64,000 nt of DNA from Rhizobium sp. (GTDB lineage Bacteria > Pseudomonadota > Alphaproteobacteria > Rhizobiales > Rhizobiaceae), in assembly GCA_019739215.1 (NCBI GenBank), contig JAHHDR010000044.1:62001-126000 (forward strand), in the 5' to 3' direction. The notes beneath the pieces were generated by a model that made no database searches, had not been told where the DNA came from, and saw nothing but the letters and a program-made list of their open reading frames with translations. Within the stretch, counting starts at the first letter, position 1. Each line of letters begins with the position of its first letter. The position numbers were made by a program, and so were the translations under genes. This document shows positions 1 to 9,514 of this stretch, piece after piece.

Positions 1-663
1 GCAGCAACTGGTAGTAGGGTTCCCAGAAGAAGTCCTCGACGGCGAGGCCGAGATCCGATCGAACCGGGCCCATCGGGTTGGAAGGCGAGCGTCGCATATC
101 GGCCGATCCGCGTGGCGTTTGCCTACGGGATCGATGGGCGCGCCGTAGGACTCGGTATATTTCCACTCGACGAGCAGGGTTTCGCGCCGGCCGAGCCGCT
201 CGAAACATCAGCACTGCATCGGCTGATGTCCGCGTTGGCGCCACGCGACCGCTGGCCGCTGGGGCCGGTCCTCGTTGAGGTGGTCGCCGCCGATCCATTC
301 GAAAGCCGACGAACCACGGCCCATCCGGACCGTCCTCGACCGGCAGCATGGTCGGCGTGTCTCCGCCGAGGGCAGATTGGACGAGGCGCGCCAAAGCGGC
401 CGGGTTGCGTGCCAGGGGGGCGAGAAAGTTCAGGCAGCAGACCTGCGACGACAGGCCGTGATTGCTGTTGGGTGTGCCACTGGATCGTCCTATGCCGGAA
501 ATAGGCCGGGAATGGTCTCCCGCACTGAAGGCTCGAGGTTTCGGATCAGGGGCCGCCGGATCGGGAGCCGGTAAGCCGCGCCCCGGTATCCGCCGTATCC
601 CGGCTCGTGGGTGGCAAAGAAGTCGGACTGCCGCTTCCGTTCTGCAGTGACAAAGCTGTTCAT
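1..663 (-). pseudogene. PGN_0703-like PD-(D/E)XK nuclease, frame-broken and cut by the window edge
   Basis: Reading leftward from an ATG at 663, the translation starts MNSFVTAERKRQSDFF and resumes in changing frames with an I-x-WH motif near 490, NHGLSSQVCC near 450, GFEWIGGD near 295, LLVEWKYTESYG near 165 and EPYYQLL at the left edge. This order matches the PGN_0703 family of putative restriction endonucleases; the EWKYTE stretch is the expected nuclease core. At least four frame changes occur within 660 bp, plus an in-frame stop near 490. The start overlaps the stop of the upstream cupin gene by 4 nt, so the two were probably one transcript. The family match is from memory of motifs; biological function in this organism is unknown. 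Confidence 0.6.
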
Positions 664-1166
664 CGCGCGTCCCGATCGCCGTCCCGACGGTGGCTGAATG
701 CAACCGAGGATACGAATATTTCGCCGACAGCGTGTGCGCGGTCAAGTCGCCGACGTGTCAGCCCGCGTCGGTCGTGCATGATGTAGAGCTTGCGGGTATG
801 CTCGTGAATGGTCCATTCACCGCGCCAGCCTTTTGGCAGCACGAGCATGTCCCCGGCGTTCAGGTCCCGCGAACGACCGTCGGGATCGTGCAGGGACACG
901 TGGCCGGACAGGATGTGGCAATGTCTCCGAGCAAGCCTCCCGGGTTGCCGTGAAACGTCCCGGCGTGCATTCCCCATATGCCGATCCTCATGGTTCCGTC
1001 GGCGGACGCCCAAAGCTCTGCCGATGCCTCCATCTGGTCGCCTTCGATCGATGTCGGCTTGGGTGAGGGCTGGCCAAGGTCGAGGGGTGGCCAAGGCCGG
1101 GGATGGTCCAAGGAATTCGATCACGGTGGGTACTCCGGGTTTGGGCGGGGTCGGTGGCCAGTGCAT
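660..1166 (-). pseudogene. Cupin-domain protein (DUF861/EutQ-like), frameshifted
   Basis: Three pieces in alternating frames reconstruct a small cupin of about 120-165 residues: TVIEFLGPSPALATPRPW from the ATG at 1166, then ASADGTMRIGIWGMHAGTFH, then HCHILSGHVSLHDPDG with LPKGWRGEWTIHEHTRKLY. The last two pieces are the hallmark of the cupin_3 (DUF861) family. Two single-base shifts, near 1060 and 930, break the frame. It lies between potC and the nuclease on the same strand. Members of this family are often found with amine or amino-acid catabolic genes; the substrate is not known here. The frame breaks may be sequencing errors, since the neighbours are affected equally. Confidence 0.65.
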
Positions 1167-1178
1167 GATTTTCGTCGA

Positions 1179-2052
1179 TCATGACGTGGTCCTGGGATCT
1201 GTCTTTCTGGACCATCCACGCTGATCAGCGCCAGCGCACCGGACCCGACCATCAAGCACAAAGGAGACCGCGTTGAGCACGGGCGTCGATCCGACCTTGG
1301 CCACGCGGTCATACATCGTGATCGTCAGCGGCGCCTCCGAACCGACCAGCATCAGCGTGGTGTTGAAATTCTCGAAGGACACCAGGAAGGCGACGATGAA
1401 GGCGGACACCAGTGCCGGCATCAGATAGGGGATGGTGATCGTCCGCAGCACGCGGAAGCGGCCGGCGCCGAGGTTGAGGGCGGCTTCTTCCAGAGCGATG
1501 TCGAACTTGCGCAGGCGGGCGGCGATGACCAGGGAGGTGATCGTGGTAAGGAACGAGAACTGACCAAGCACGACCAGCGGCAGGCCGGGGCGAAGCATCG
1601 ACCAGTCATAGCCGAGGTTGTCCTCGACGCCGTTGGCGATCATGCTGGCGAAGACCAGAATGGCGATGCCCATGATGACGCCGGGGATCACCAGAGGCAC
1701 GATCATCAGGACATAGAGGAACGACTTGCCCGGGAAGTCGTGTCGCTCGAACAGGAATGCGTTGCAGGCGCCGACGAAGACCGACAGGGCCGAGGACGAT
1801 CAGGCCGATCTTGAACGATGTCATCAATCCCTGAAGCAACCGGCGGTCATTCAACAAGCCGATCGTCGGTTCACTGTCGCCGAAGAACCAGGCCAGCGTC
1901 CAACCCTGCCATGGCAGCGACGGAAACTGGGAATCGTTGAACGCAAACAGGCCCGCCACCAGCAGCGGTGCCGCAAGATAGAGGAAGAACACGAGCATGT
2001 AGCCCTGGTAGACCCAGCGCAGGAAAGGCGATTGGGGGGCGGCGACGTTCAT
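1179..2052 (-). pseudogene. potC: ABC transporter permease, PotC type, frameshifted
   Basis: Inner-membrane permease of a spermidine/putrescine-type importer. The ATG at 2052 starts MNVAAPQSPFLRWVYQGYML, which begins a first membrane segment; the EAA loop that contacts the ATPase is visible as EEAALNLGAGRFRVL. The frame is lost near 1795, where one extra C follows the GLIV codons; it is regained as SALSVFVGACNAFLFE. Two more shifts occur near 1255 and 1220 (VGSGALALIS, then WMVQKDRSQ). Start lies 3 nt after the potB stop, so translation is probably coupled. With an intact potD, potA and potB beside it, an errored sequence is at least as likely as true decay. Confidence 0.8.
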
Positions 2053-2054
2053 GA

Positions 2055-2920
2055 TCAATCCTTGGCAACGGTGGAGGCAAGGTTCTGGCCCGTCAGGCGC
2101 AGCCCAAGCCACACGACGGCGGACGTGAACGCCAGCAGGAGCACGCCGAAGGTGGCGCCGGCTTCCCAGTTGTAGCGGGTGATGAACTGCTCGTAGATCT
2201 GTTCGGTGAACCACATGCTGTTCTTGCCGCCGAGCAGGATCGGCGTCAGGTAGCTGCCGGCCGTGAGCATGAAGACAATGATGCAGCCCGCGACGATGCC
2301 CGGCATTGCGTAGGGGATGACGATCCGGCGAAACACGGTTAGGCGCGTGCCGCCGAGATTGAGCCCGGCCTCGATGAGACTGTCGTCCATCCCGTCCAGT
2401 GTCGAGACCAGCGGAACGATCATGAACAGCACGACGGTATAGACCAGGCCGACCACGACGGTGGCGTCGTTGTAGAGCAGTTCCACCGGCCCCGAGACCA
2501 AGCCTGTCGCCTGCAGGACAGTCGAGACCACGCCGGTCTCGCGCAACAGGATGATCCAGCCGAAGGCGCGCACCAGGTCGCTGACCCAGAGCGGTACGAG
2601 GCACAGCAGGAACAGGCCGGCGCGCGACCGGCGGTTGGCGACCTTGGCGATGTAATAGGCCACCGGAAAGCCAACCAGCAGGGCCAGGAACGTGACGAAG
2701 ATCGACATGGCGGCGGTGCGGAGCAGGGTGTTCCAGTAAATCGGCTCGCGCAGGAAGTCGATGTAGTTGCCGACACCGAAGACATATTCGCCCGGCCCGA
2801 CCTTTTCGCGCAGCGAGACGCCGAGTATGCCGAGTTGCGGCATGACGATCAGCACGCCGATCCACAGGAAGAACGGCATCAGCAGCATGAAGAGGAACAG
2901 GCGCCGGGCTTCGGTCGACG

Positions 2921-2924
<4 letters not shown>
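2055..2924 (-). CDS. potB: ABC transporter permease, PotB type
   Basis: First permease subunit (289 residues, about six membrane segments) of a polyamine-type ABC importer. The cytoplasmic EAA motif reads DSLIEAGLNLGGTRLTVF, followed by the usual RIVIPYAMPGI. Its ATG overlaps the potA stop by 4 nt and potC follows after 2 nt, so potDABC is read as one leftward operon. Family membership is clear from the membrane topology and EAA loop; the exact substrate (putrescine, spermidine or another amine) cannot be told from the permease. Confidence 0.9.
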
Positions 2925-4009
<1,085 letters not shown>

Positions 4010-4060
4010 GACGGCTCCGGCAAATGCGGCGGAGTGTGACCTCCGCCGCCGGTATGAGGG

Positions 4061-5149
4061 TTATTCCGAGCCGGTCGCGGCCTTGATCTTCTCGAGAACC
4101 TTGCCTTCCATATCCTCCAGGCCCGGAGGAATGTTGGCGAAGAACTTGAGATTGGCAATGGCTTCTTCGGAGAACGCCGCCTGCACGGCCGCCTTCTTGT
4201 CTTCCGGCATCATGGCGATGCCGTCCTTGACGGCGACGATCGCCCCGCTCTTGGCCGACATCATGGTGACGATCTCGGGCTGCATGACGAAGTTGATCCA
4301 CTTGTAGGCGGCATCATCCGCTTCGCCCTTGCGCGGCAGGGCAAACGTGTCGATCCAGGCGAGGGCGCCTGTTGCTGGCGGCACGAACACGATGTTCTGG
4401 TTCTGGGCATAGAGCTTGTAGGCGGTCGAATCCCACGTTTCGGACGCGATCACCTCGCCGGACAGCATCAGCGCCGAGAGGTCGTCGCCGCCCTTCCAGT
4501 AGGCTTTCAGATTGTCCTTGCAGGCGATCAGCTTCTCGCTCACCTCGTCGAGGATCTTCTGGTATTCACCGAGGTCGGAATAGGCGGCGAACGGGTCCTT
4601 GCCCATCGAATATGCCATGCCGAGCAGGATCGTGCGGCGCAGCCGCATCGATGTCTTGCCCTTGTATTGCGGGTCGCACAGGTCGGACCAGTTCTTGATG
4701 TCGGGCGCCTTGGACTTGTCGACCATGATGCCCGATGTGCCCCACTCATGCGGCACGGCATAGACCTCGCCGTCGATGGTGGTGTTGGCCTTGACGCCTT
4801 CGAGAAGCTTGGGATCCATCACATCCGTGTTGATCTTCGTCAGATCGAGCGGCTTGTAGATATTGTATTCCTTCTGGACGGCAAAGATGCGGTCGTGGCT
4901 CGGCTGGGCGAGGTCGAAACCGGCGCCGCCGGTCGCGCGAAGCTTGGCAACCATTTCCTCGTTGTTGGAGAAGGTCACTTCCACCTTGATGTCGGGATAC
5001 TTTTCCTCGAAGAGGGCGATGACGTTGTCGGGCGCATAGTTGCCCCAGGTCAACAGGCGGAGCGTCTGCGTTTCCGCATGGGCCGACCCGACCAGCATGG
5101 CGAATGCGAACGCGCCGGTGGCAAGGTATTTCAGTTTCCGAAGGTTCAT
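4061..5149 (-). CDS. potD: Periplasmic substrate-binding protein, PotD/PotF type
   Basis: Binding protein of 362 residues for the adjacent ABC importer. The start at 5149 is chosen because AGGAGA lies 6 nt upstream and the translation opens with a signal peptide (MNLRKLKYLATGAFAFAM, cleavage after SAHA). The mature part begins LRLLTWGNYAPDNVIALFEE, the usual opening of the PotD/PotF fold, and contains the hinge-region VPHEWGTSGI. First gene of the leftward potDABC operon. Together with the oxidase and dehydrogenase upstream on the same strand it suggests uptake and oxidation of an amine. Confidence 0.92.
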   Translation of the reverse strand: MNLRKLKYLATGAFAFAMLVGSAHAETQTLRLLTWGNYAPDNVIALFEEKYPDIKVEVTFSNNEEMVAKLRATGGAGFDLAQPSHDRIFAVQKEYNIYKPLDLTKINTDVMDPKLLEGVKANTTIDGEVYAVPHEWGTSGIMVDKSKAPDIKNWSDLCDPQYKGKTSMRLRRTILLGMAYSMGKDPFAAYSDLGEYQKILDEVSEKLIACKDNLKAYWKGGDDLSALMLSGEVIASETWDSTAYKLYAQNQNIVFVPPATGALAWIDTFALPRKGEADDAAYKWINFVMQPEIVTMMSAKSGAIVAVKDGIAMMPEDKKAAVQAAFSEEAIANLKFFANIPPGLEDMEGKVLEKIKAATGSE

Positions 5150-5450
5150 ATGCGTTCTCCTCATGAGCCGGTTTTCCAGCTTTCGATTTTCGGTTGATCT
5201 ACAAATGTCCGGATGGTCGCGACGGACGCGATATCCGCTATCGGCAAACACGCATTTCAGTCACCAGATCTGCCTCCCGTACCCCTCCCAAAGCACCAGG
5301 CCCGCCTGGCAAGGTCTCCGAGAGACGGTCTTTCAACCCTTTGCCCTCGGGAAACATTCTCTGCCTGACCATGATCTAAGATCAGATTGGCCTTATGCTA
5401 CAGGTCCATTTTGCAGCACCGGCAAGGCCAATCCGCTCTCCCGCGCGGCA
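5150..5450. other. Intergenic region upstream of potD (about 300 bp)
   Basis: No convincing coding sequence on either strand. It lies between the end of the FAD oxidase gene and the start of potD on the same strand and should hold the potDABC promoter. The only site I can support is the AGGAGA ribosome binding site next to the potD start. Confidence 0.5.
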
Positions 5451-6752
5451 TCAGACGTTCCGGCTGTCGCGCCAGCGGTAATAGGAGACGGATGCGGCCA
5501 GGAACCACGGATTGCCGGTATAGAACGGCCGGGTCTGGAACGGCGCACCGTCAAATCCCGTCCTGCCTTCGGCAAGGCCGAGCACCTTCTGTCCGGTCCG
5601 CATCCCGAGATAACTCGCCATCGACACGCCGGACCCGCAATAGCCCATGGCGTAATGCATGCCGTCATGCAGGCCGGTGTGTGCCATCGTGTCGAAGGTG
5701 TAGGCGACCATGCCCATCCAGGAATGACTGATGCGCGTGGCGGCGAGTTCGGGGAACAGCCGCACCAGTTCCGCCCGCAGCTTCGGGCCGCTGATGCGGG
5801 TGTCGGTCTCGCCCTGGCTGACGCGGCCGCCGAACAGGACGCGTTTGCGGTCCGGGGAGACCCGGTAGTAGTAGACGACTTCGCGGGTATCCGAGACGAC
5901 GCGGTCGGTGGGGAACAGTCGATCCATCAGGGCAGGGGCAATCTCCTCGGTGGCGACAATGTAGCTGCCTATCGGGATGACGCGCCGACGCTGCCAAGGG
6001 GTGACGGCCGATGTGTAGCCATTGGTGGCGATCACCACGTCGCGGGCGATAACTTCGCCATGCGGCGTGACCAGCCGGAAGCCGCTGCCCAGTCGCTCGA
6101 TGCCGGTGACAGGGCAATGCGGGGCGATGGTCGCGCCGGAAGCGATGACGCGGTCGAGCAGGCCCTGATGGTACAGGCCCGGATCCAGTGATGCATGCCT
6201 GGGATAGACGACACCGCCGAAATAGGCGTCGGTGCCGAGTTCGACACGCTGTTCCGAACGCGGCACGATCCGCCCGCCGGTCTCGAGACCCTTCGGCTCG
6301 ATGTTGAGCGCCGCGACCAGGCGACGGAAGGCCGGTTCGTTATGGGCGGCGTGAAAACGGCCGACGACATTGAAATCACAGGCAATGTTCTCCTCGGCGA
6401 CAAATTCGCCGATCCATTTCAGCGCCCTGCGTCCGTCCTCGAGGATGGCACGGGCCTGCTCCGCCCCGTGGCGGCGGGTCAGCAACGCGAGGTCCGGCTT
6501 GACGCTGGTGCTGATCTGCCCGCCATTTCGGGTGCTGCAGCCGAAGCCCGCGTCCTCGGCATCGAATACGAGGGTGGATCGTCCGCTGCGCGCGGTCTGC
6601 AACGCCGCATGCAGGCCGGTATAGCCCGAACCGACGATCGCGACATCGACGTTGCGCGGCAACTGCGGAGTCGGGTAGTGCTTCCTCGGACTGCGGTCCC
6701 ACCAATAGGGCGTCGTCTTGAAATCTTCGGTGAACAGTTCGCGACCGGTCAT
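5451..6752 (-). CDS. FAD-dependent amine oxidoreductase (DAO family, PuuB-like)
   Basis: Flavoenzyme of 433 residues. The dinucleotide-binding glycine motif is VAIVGSGYTGLHAAL near residue 38, preceded by the SYWWD-like PYWWDRSPR that is usual in gamma-glutamylputrescine oxidases and related DAO proteins. The C-terminal half has GYCGSGVSMASYLG, which contacts FAD in this family. It follows the aldehyde dehydrogenase by 6 bp on the same strand. The likely reaction is oxidative deamination of an amine or N-substituted amino acid to an aldehyde, which the neighbouring dehydrogenase would then oxidise. The substrate is inferred only from the potABCD context. Confidence 0.87.
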   Translation of the reverse strand: MTGRELFTEDFKTTPYWWDRSPRKHYPTPQLPRNVDVAIVGSGYTGLHAALQTARSGRSTLVFDAEDAGFGCSTRNGGQISTSVKPDLALLTRRHGAEQARAILEDGRRALKWIGEFVAEENIACDFNVVGRFHAAHNEPAFRRLVAALNIEPKGLETGGRIVPRSEQRVELGTDAYFGGVVYPRHASLDPGLYHQGLLDRVIASGATIAPHCPVTGIERLGSGFRLVTPHGEVIARDVVIATNGYTSAVTPWQRRRVIPIGSYIVATEEIAPALMDRLFPTDRVVSDTREVVYYYRVSPDRKRVLFGGRVSQGETDTRISGPKLRAELVRLFPELAATRISHSWMGMVAYTFDTMAHTGLHDGMHYAMGYCGSGVSMASYLGMRTGQKVLGLAEGRTGFDGAPFQTRPFYTGNPWFLAASVSYYRWRDSRNV

Positions 6753-6758
6753 CAGCCT

Positions 6759-8258
6759 CTAATCCTCGATCCGAGCAGTGATGGTCTTGACCTTGCAGTA
6801 GTTGCGCACCGCATCAAGTCCCTTCTCGCGCCCGATCCCCGACTTCTTGACGCCGCCGAACGGCGCCATGATTCCGCCGGCAAAATATTCGTTGATGAAC
6901 ACCTGTCCGGCGTCGATATCGCGCGCCATCCTGTGGGCAAGGGTGAGGCTCTTGGTGTAGATACCGGCGACCAGACCGAACTGCGTCGCGTTGGCGAGTT
7001 CGACGGCATGGGCGGCATCCTCGGCGACCTGAACGGCCAGGACCGGGCCGAAGATTTCCTGCTGGACGATCGGGTCGGCGGCGGGAACGTCGTCGAAAAT
7101 GGTCGGCTGGAAGAACCAGCCGGCGTTGCTCACCGGATCGACCGTGGCGCCGCTACCGGTGGCAATCGTCAATCCTCTGGAGCGCCCGCCCTCGACATGG
7201 ACGCCTATCCGGTCGAGATGCTGCCTGGAGTTCACCGGCCCGAGATTTGGACGACGTAGACCATGCCCCATGCCGAGCCGCTCGGCCCGGGACACGAGCA
7301 ATGCCACCGTCTCGTCATGGACCTTGCGCTCGACCACGAGCCGGGCGCTTGCCGAGCAGATCTGGCCGGCGTTTTCGAAGATCGCCCCGGCGATGTCATC
7401 GGCGGCACGCTCCAGATTCGCATCGGCCATCACGATCGCCGGCGACTTGCCGCCGAGCTCCAGAACCACGGAAGCGACGTTGCGCGCTGCCGAGCGCATG
7501 ACCTCGATGCCCGTATCGACCGATCCGGTGAAGGTGATGTGCCGGACGTCGGGATTGGCAACCAGTGGCGCGCCGATGCCGGCGCCCGTACCCAATACCA
7601 CATTGACGACCCCGTCCGGGATCCCCGCCTGCTGGAGGATGTCCGCGAGCATCAGCGCGGTCAGCGGCGTCTGTTCGGCCGGCTTGACCACTGCCGTGCA
7701 ACCCGCAGCCAGCGCCGGCGCCAGGCTGCGCGCCAGCGTGGAGAAGGGGTAGTTCCATGGCACGACATGCGCGGTGACGCCCACCGGTTCATTGACCGTG
7801 ATCCCGACATAATCGGGGCCGAGCGGCAGGCTCTTGCCCTCGATCTTGTCGGCGGCACCGGCATAATAGTCGAAGCACCGGATGGCGCCGGCGATGTCGC
7901 CCTCCGCCTCCTGCAGCGGCTTGCCGACATCGAGGCTCTCGACCACCGCGAGGCGGTCCATGTTGCGGCGGATCAGATCGGCCACCCGCATCAGCAGCAC
8001 GCCGCGCGAAGTGGGCGTCGTCTTGCCCCACGGACCTTTCAGGGCGCGCCGTGCGGCGTCCACGGCGGCGTCGGCTTCCGCCTGGCCGCCGGCGACGACG
8101 CTGTGGAAGGCACGCCCCAGCCCCGGATCGAAGGTTTCCATCCGGTCGCCGGATGCCGAGGCAAGCCAGACGCCGTCGATGAAATGCCGATCCGGCAATC
8201 CCGACAGGGTTCCGGTCGCGAAATACTCGTCCACGAGTCTGTTGGTCAGGTCGGACAT
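6759..8258 (-). CDS. NAD(P)-dependent aldehyde dehydrogenase (PuuC-like)
   Basis: 499 residues, full length for the ALDH superfamily. Visible motifs: VPWNYPF for the cofactor loop, LELGGKSPAIV with the general-base glutamate near 263, ENAGQICSASARL with the catalytic cysteine near 301, and EIFGPVLAVQ. Start at 8258 is supported by a 4-nt overlap with the stop of the enolase-superfamily gene. The enzyme would convert the aldehyde made by the adjacent FAD oxidase into the carboxylic acid. Closest to the gamma-glutamyl-aminobutyraldehyde/betaine aldehyde type; the substrate remains open. Confidence 0.92.
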   Translation of the reverse strand: MSDLTNRLVDEYFATGTLSGLPDRHFIDGVWLASASGDRMETFDPGLGRAFHSVVAGGQAEADAAVDAARRALKGPWGKTTPTSRGVLLMRVADLIRRNMDRLAVVESLDVGKPLQEAEGDIAGAIRCFDYYAGAADKIEGKSLPLGPDYVGITVNEPVGVTAHVVPWNYPFSTLARSLAPALAAGCTAVVKPAEQTPLTALMLADILQQAGIPDGVVNVVLGTGAGIGAPLVANPDVRHITFTGSVDTGIEVMRSAARNVASVVLELGGKSPAIVMADANLERAADDIAGAIFENAGQICSASARLVVERKVHDETVALLVSRAERLGMGHGLRRPNLGPVNSRQHLDRIGVHVEGGRSRGLTIATGSGATVDPVSNAGWFFQPTIFDDVPAADPIVQQEIFGPVLAVQVAEDAAHAVELANATQFGLVAGIYTKSLTLAHRMARDIDAGQVFINEYFAGGIMAPFGGVKKSGIGREKGLDAVRNYCKVKTITARIED

Positions 8259-9361
8259 CAGTCGATCTCGCTCTTCTGGTAGGTCGATCGCGCCAGCCAT
8301 TCCGGAGAGATCTCCACGCCCCAGCCGGGCTCGTCCGAGATCGTCACCTTGCCGTCCACGACAGTGTAAGGGGACTTCCGGAACAGGCCCTCCTGCCAGG
8401 GATAATAGTCCGGGCCCTCGATGGAGAATTCCAGGTAGTCGCCCGCGTTGGGAATGGCGGCCAGGACATGCATGGTGAAAAGCGTGACCAGCGAAAGATT
8501 GGCGCAGTGCGGCGTCGTGCTGATCCCGGCGGCGGCGGCCATGCGTGCCACCTGCAGCGTCCGCGAGACGCCCCCCATGTAGCAGACATCCGGCTGGACG
8601 ATATCGACGGCGCGGATGTCGATCATCCGCTTCCAGATCCGGAGGTCGGAATCCTGCTCGCCGCCGGTGACTGCGATCTCCAGCGCGTCGGCGACTTCCC
8701 TGGTCTGCTCGAGTTCCCAATAGGGGCAGGGTTCTTCGTAATGGACCACGTCATGGTCTTCCAGCATGCGGCCGACCTCGATCGCGCGCGCCGGGCTGAA
8801 GCAACTGTTGGCATCGACCAGCAGCGTGACGTCGTCGCCAAGTGCAGCGCGAACGGTCGGCACGATCTCTTCCGTCCTTCCCGGCCATTCGTCGACATTG
8901 CGGCCAACCTCGGATCCGACCCGGAACTTGAAGGCGTCGAAACCGTATTCGCCGCGAAGCCGCCTGAAGCGCTCGGCCTCGTCGGCGGGCTTGATGTCGC
9001 GCTTCATCGACGACGCGTAGGCCCTCAGGCTGCCCGGCTTGCCGCCGAGCAGTTCGACCACCGGCTTGCCCGCCGCCTTGCCACGGAGATCCCAGATCGC
9101 CGTATCCAGCCCGGCCATGGCCCGCCTGATATAGGTGCCGGGAAACTTGTGCTCGCGTTCCTCGATGCGGTTCAGGAGATCATCAAGATCGTCCGTCGCG
9201 ACACCGAGCGACCAGGGCGCCACCTGCCGGTGCAGCACGGTCGCCGTTATGTCGGAATTGTAGTTCGACATCTGGCCCCAGCCCTGCGCGCCGCTCTCGT
9301 CGGTGATGCGCACGAACCCGCTGTACTGGTTCGAGAAGGTTTCGATGCAGCGGATCTTCAT
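8258..9361 (-). CDS. Enolase-superfamily enzyme, mandelate racemase/muconate lactonising type
   Basis: 367 residues with the capping domain (residues 1-120) and barrel. The barrel shows FKFRVG (base on strand 2), the metal ligands in LLVDANSCF, VHYEEPCPY and VTGGEQDSD, and a histidine in TTPHCANLS. These abstract a proton alpha to a carboxylate; members racemise or dehydrate sugar acids, amino acids or betaines. It is the first gene of the leftward catabolic operon, opposite the MocR regulator. Betaine or amine-derived acids are possible from context, but superfamily members vary too much to name a substrate. Confidence 0.88.
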   Translation of the reverse strand: MKIRCIETFSNQYSGFVRITDESGAQGWGQMSNYNSDITATVLHRQVAPWSLGVATDDLDDLLNRIEEREHKFPGTYIRRAMAGLDTAIWDLRGKAAGKPVVELLGGKPGSLRAYASSMKRDIKPADEAERFRRLRGEYGFDAFKFRVGSEVGRNVDEWPGRTEEIVPTVRAALGDDVTLLVDANSCFSPARAIEVGRMLEDHDVVHYEEPCPYWELEQTREVADALEIAVTGGEQDSDLRIWKRMIDIRAVDIVQPDVCYMGGVSRTLQVARMAAAAGISTTPHCANLSLVTLFTMHVLAAIPNAGDYLEFSIEGPDYYPWQEGLFRKSPYTVVDGKVTISDEPGWGVEISPEWLARSTYQKSEID

Positions 9362-9437
9362 GAGGCCGTCTTTCTTCTACCCTGTGGCACGGAAGCGACC
9401 ATCGTCGTTTCGAAGATGTTATCCCTTTCAAAATGGC

Positions 9438-9467
9438 TGGCCGTTAAGGGCCAATCTGGTTAAACCA
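9438..9467. promoter_or_regulatory. Two adjacent inverted repeats in the divergent promoter region, likely MocR operator
   Basis: Between the divergent starts at 9361 and 9515 lie TGGCC-N6-GGCCA (9438-9453) and, 3 bp further on, the perfect palindrome TGGTTAAACCA (9457-9467). MocR/GabR-type regulators commonly bind paired sites in the intergenic region they share with their targets. Assignment to the neighbouring regulator is inference. Confidence 0.5.
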
Positions 9468-9514
9468 AGATACCATTCGGAGCTTGACCGGATCGGCTGG
9501 CAGGGGAATTGGCC

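Noticed and set aside
112..504. Plus-strand open frame of 130 codons at the left edge
   Set aside because: It is the opposite strand of the frame-broken nuclease; the minus strand shows family motifs and the plus strand shows none.
5040..6191. 383-codon open frame on the plus strand
   Set aside because: Antisense to the potD start and the FAD oxidase; GC-rich codon bias leaves long open mirror frames. No motif or start signal.
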